Source: Flavobacteriaceae bacterium
GTDB taxonomy: Bacteria > Bacteroidota > Bacteroidia > Flavobacteriales > Flavobacteriaceae
Reading direction: 5' to 3'
NCBI GenBank assembly: GCA_016763595.1
Contig: JAESTN010000132.1
Span: 1-6,121 of the forward strand
Length of the DNA stretch: 6,121 nucleotides
The translations under genes were made by a program, and so were the position numbers. This document shows positions 6,068 through 6,121 of the stretch, one piece after another (within the stretch, counting starts at the first letter, position 1; every line of letters begins with the position of its first letter). A model generated the notes under the pieces. That model was not told the origin of the DNA. It made no database searches and saw only the letters and a program-made list of their open reading frames with translations.

Positions 6068-6121
6068 ATGATCATTTTTTATACTGAAAAAACAAAAGTA
6101 AAACCATTGGTTACTACATCA
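6068..6121 (+). CDS. 5' end of an unidentified gene (runs off the window)
   Basis: From ATG 6068 the frame is open to the window edge and encodes MIIFYTEKTKVKPLVTTS. A consensus -7 element lies 17 bases upstream, and AGGA sits three bases before the ATG as a weak ribosome-binding site. Eighteen residues are too few to identify a family. The start is not a signal peptide or membrane segment. The opposite strand also carries a short frame ending at a TAA in this region, so the strand choice rests mainly on the promoter. Confidence 0.45.
   Translation, partial: MIIFYTEKTKVKPLVTTS

Noticed and set aside
6078..6121. Minus-strand frame at the right edge ending DVVTNGFTFVFSV then stop, as the tail of a convergent gene
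   Set aside because: It is only 13 residues with no family signature. The plus strand has a consensus -7 element and a start codon in the expected arrangement. It cannot be fully excluded.

Overview
The window is AT-rich and looks like chromosomal DNA from a marine-type member of the Bacteroidota, most likely Flavobacteriaceae. This is an inference. It rests on a TonB-dependent receptor with an N-terminal carboxypeptidase-regulatory-like domain, the near absence of Shine-Dalgarno sequences, several matches to the Bacteroidota -7 promoter element TAnnTTTG, and the family signatures of the proteins. No mobile element, CRISPR array, rRNA or tRNA is visible.

Layout. Bases 1-131 are the 3' end of a plus-strand gene that looks like recO. 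Its stop codon shares one base with the start of an 818-residue TonB-dependent outer-membrane receptor (131-2587) whose plug resembles the heme/haemoglobin receptor group. Three minus-strand genes face it: a FemAB/GNAT-like acyltransferase with a TTG start (5033-3840), an acyl-CoA thioesterase II (tesB-like, 3805-2939) and a small SdpI-family membrane protein (2934-2584). The last of these overlaps the receptor gene tail to tail by 4 bp. tesB and the sdpI-like gene are 4 bp apart and probably co-transcribed from a TATCTTTG promoter lying between the acyltransferase gene and tesB.

Diverging from the acyltransferase gene is a Crp/Fnr-family regulator (5166-5798). It lacks a recognisable cAMP-binding cassette and carries three cysteines at the equivalent place. 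The 269 bp after it (5799-6067) is the least conventional part of the window. It holds a Crp/Fnr-type palindrome (TGA-N6-TCA), a -7-like element about 30 bp further on, a leader hairpin, a possible 28-residue single-helix membrane protein, and a nested inverted repeat ending in a consensus promoter. That promoter appears to serve a gene that starts at 6068 and runs off the window.

Working together: the recO-receptor pair and the tesB-sdpI pair are ordinary housekeeping or accessory genes with no clear shared pathway. The one coherent regulatory hypothesis is that the Crp/Fnr protein controls the promoter directly downstream of its own gene, and with it the small membrane protein and possibly the next gene. 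I see no strong evidence of a new defence or mobile system.
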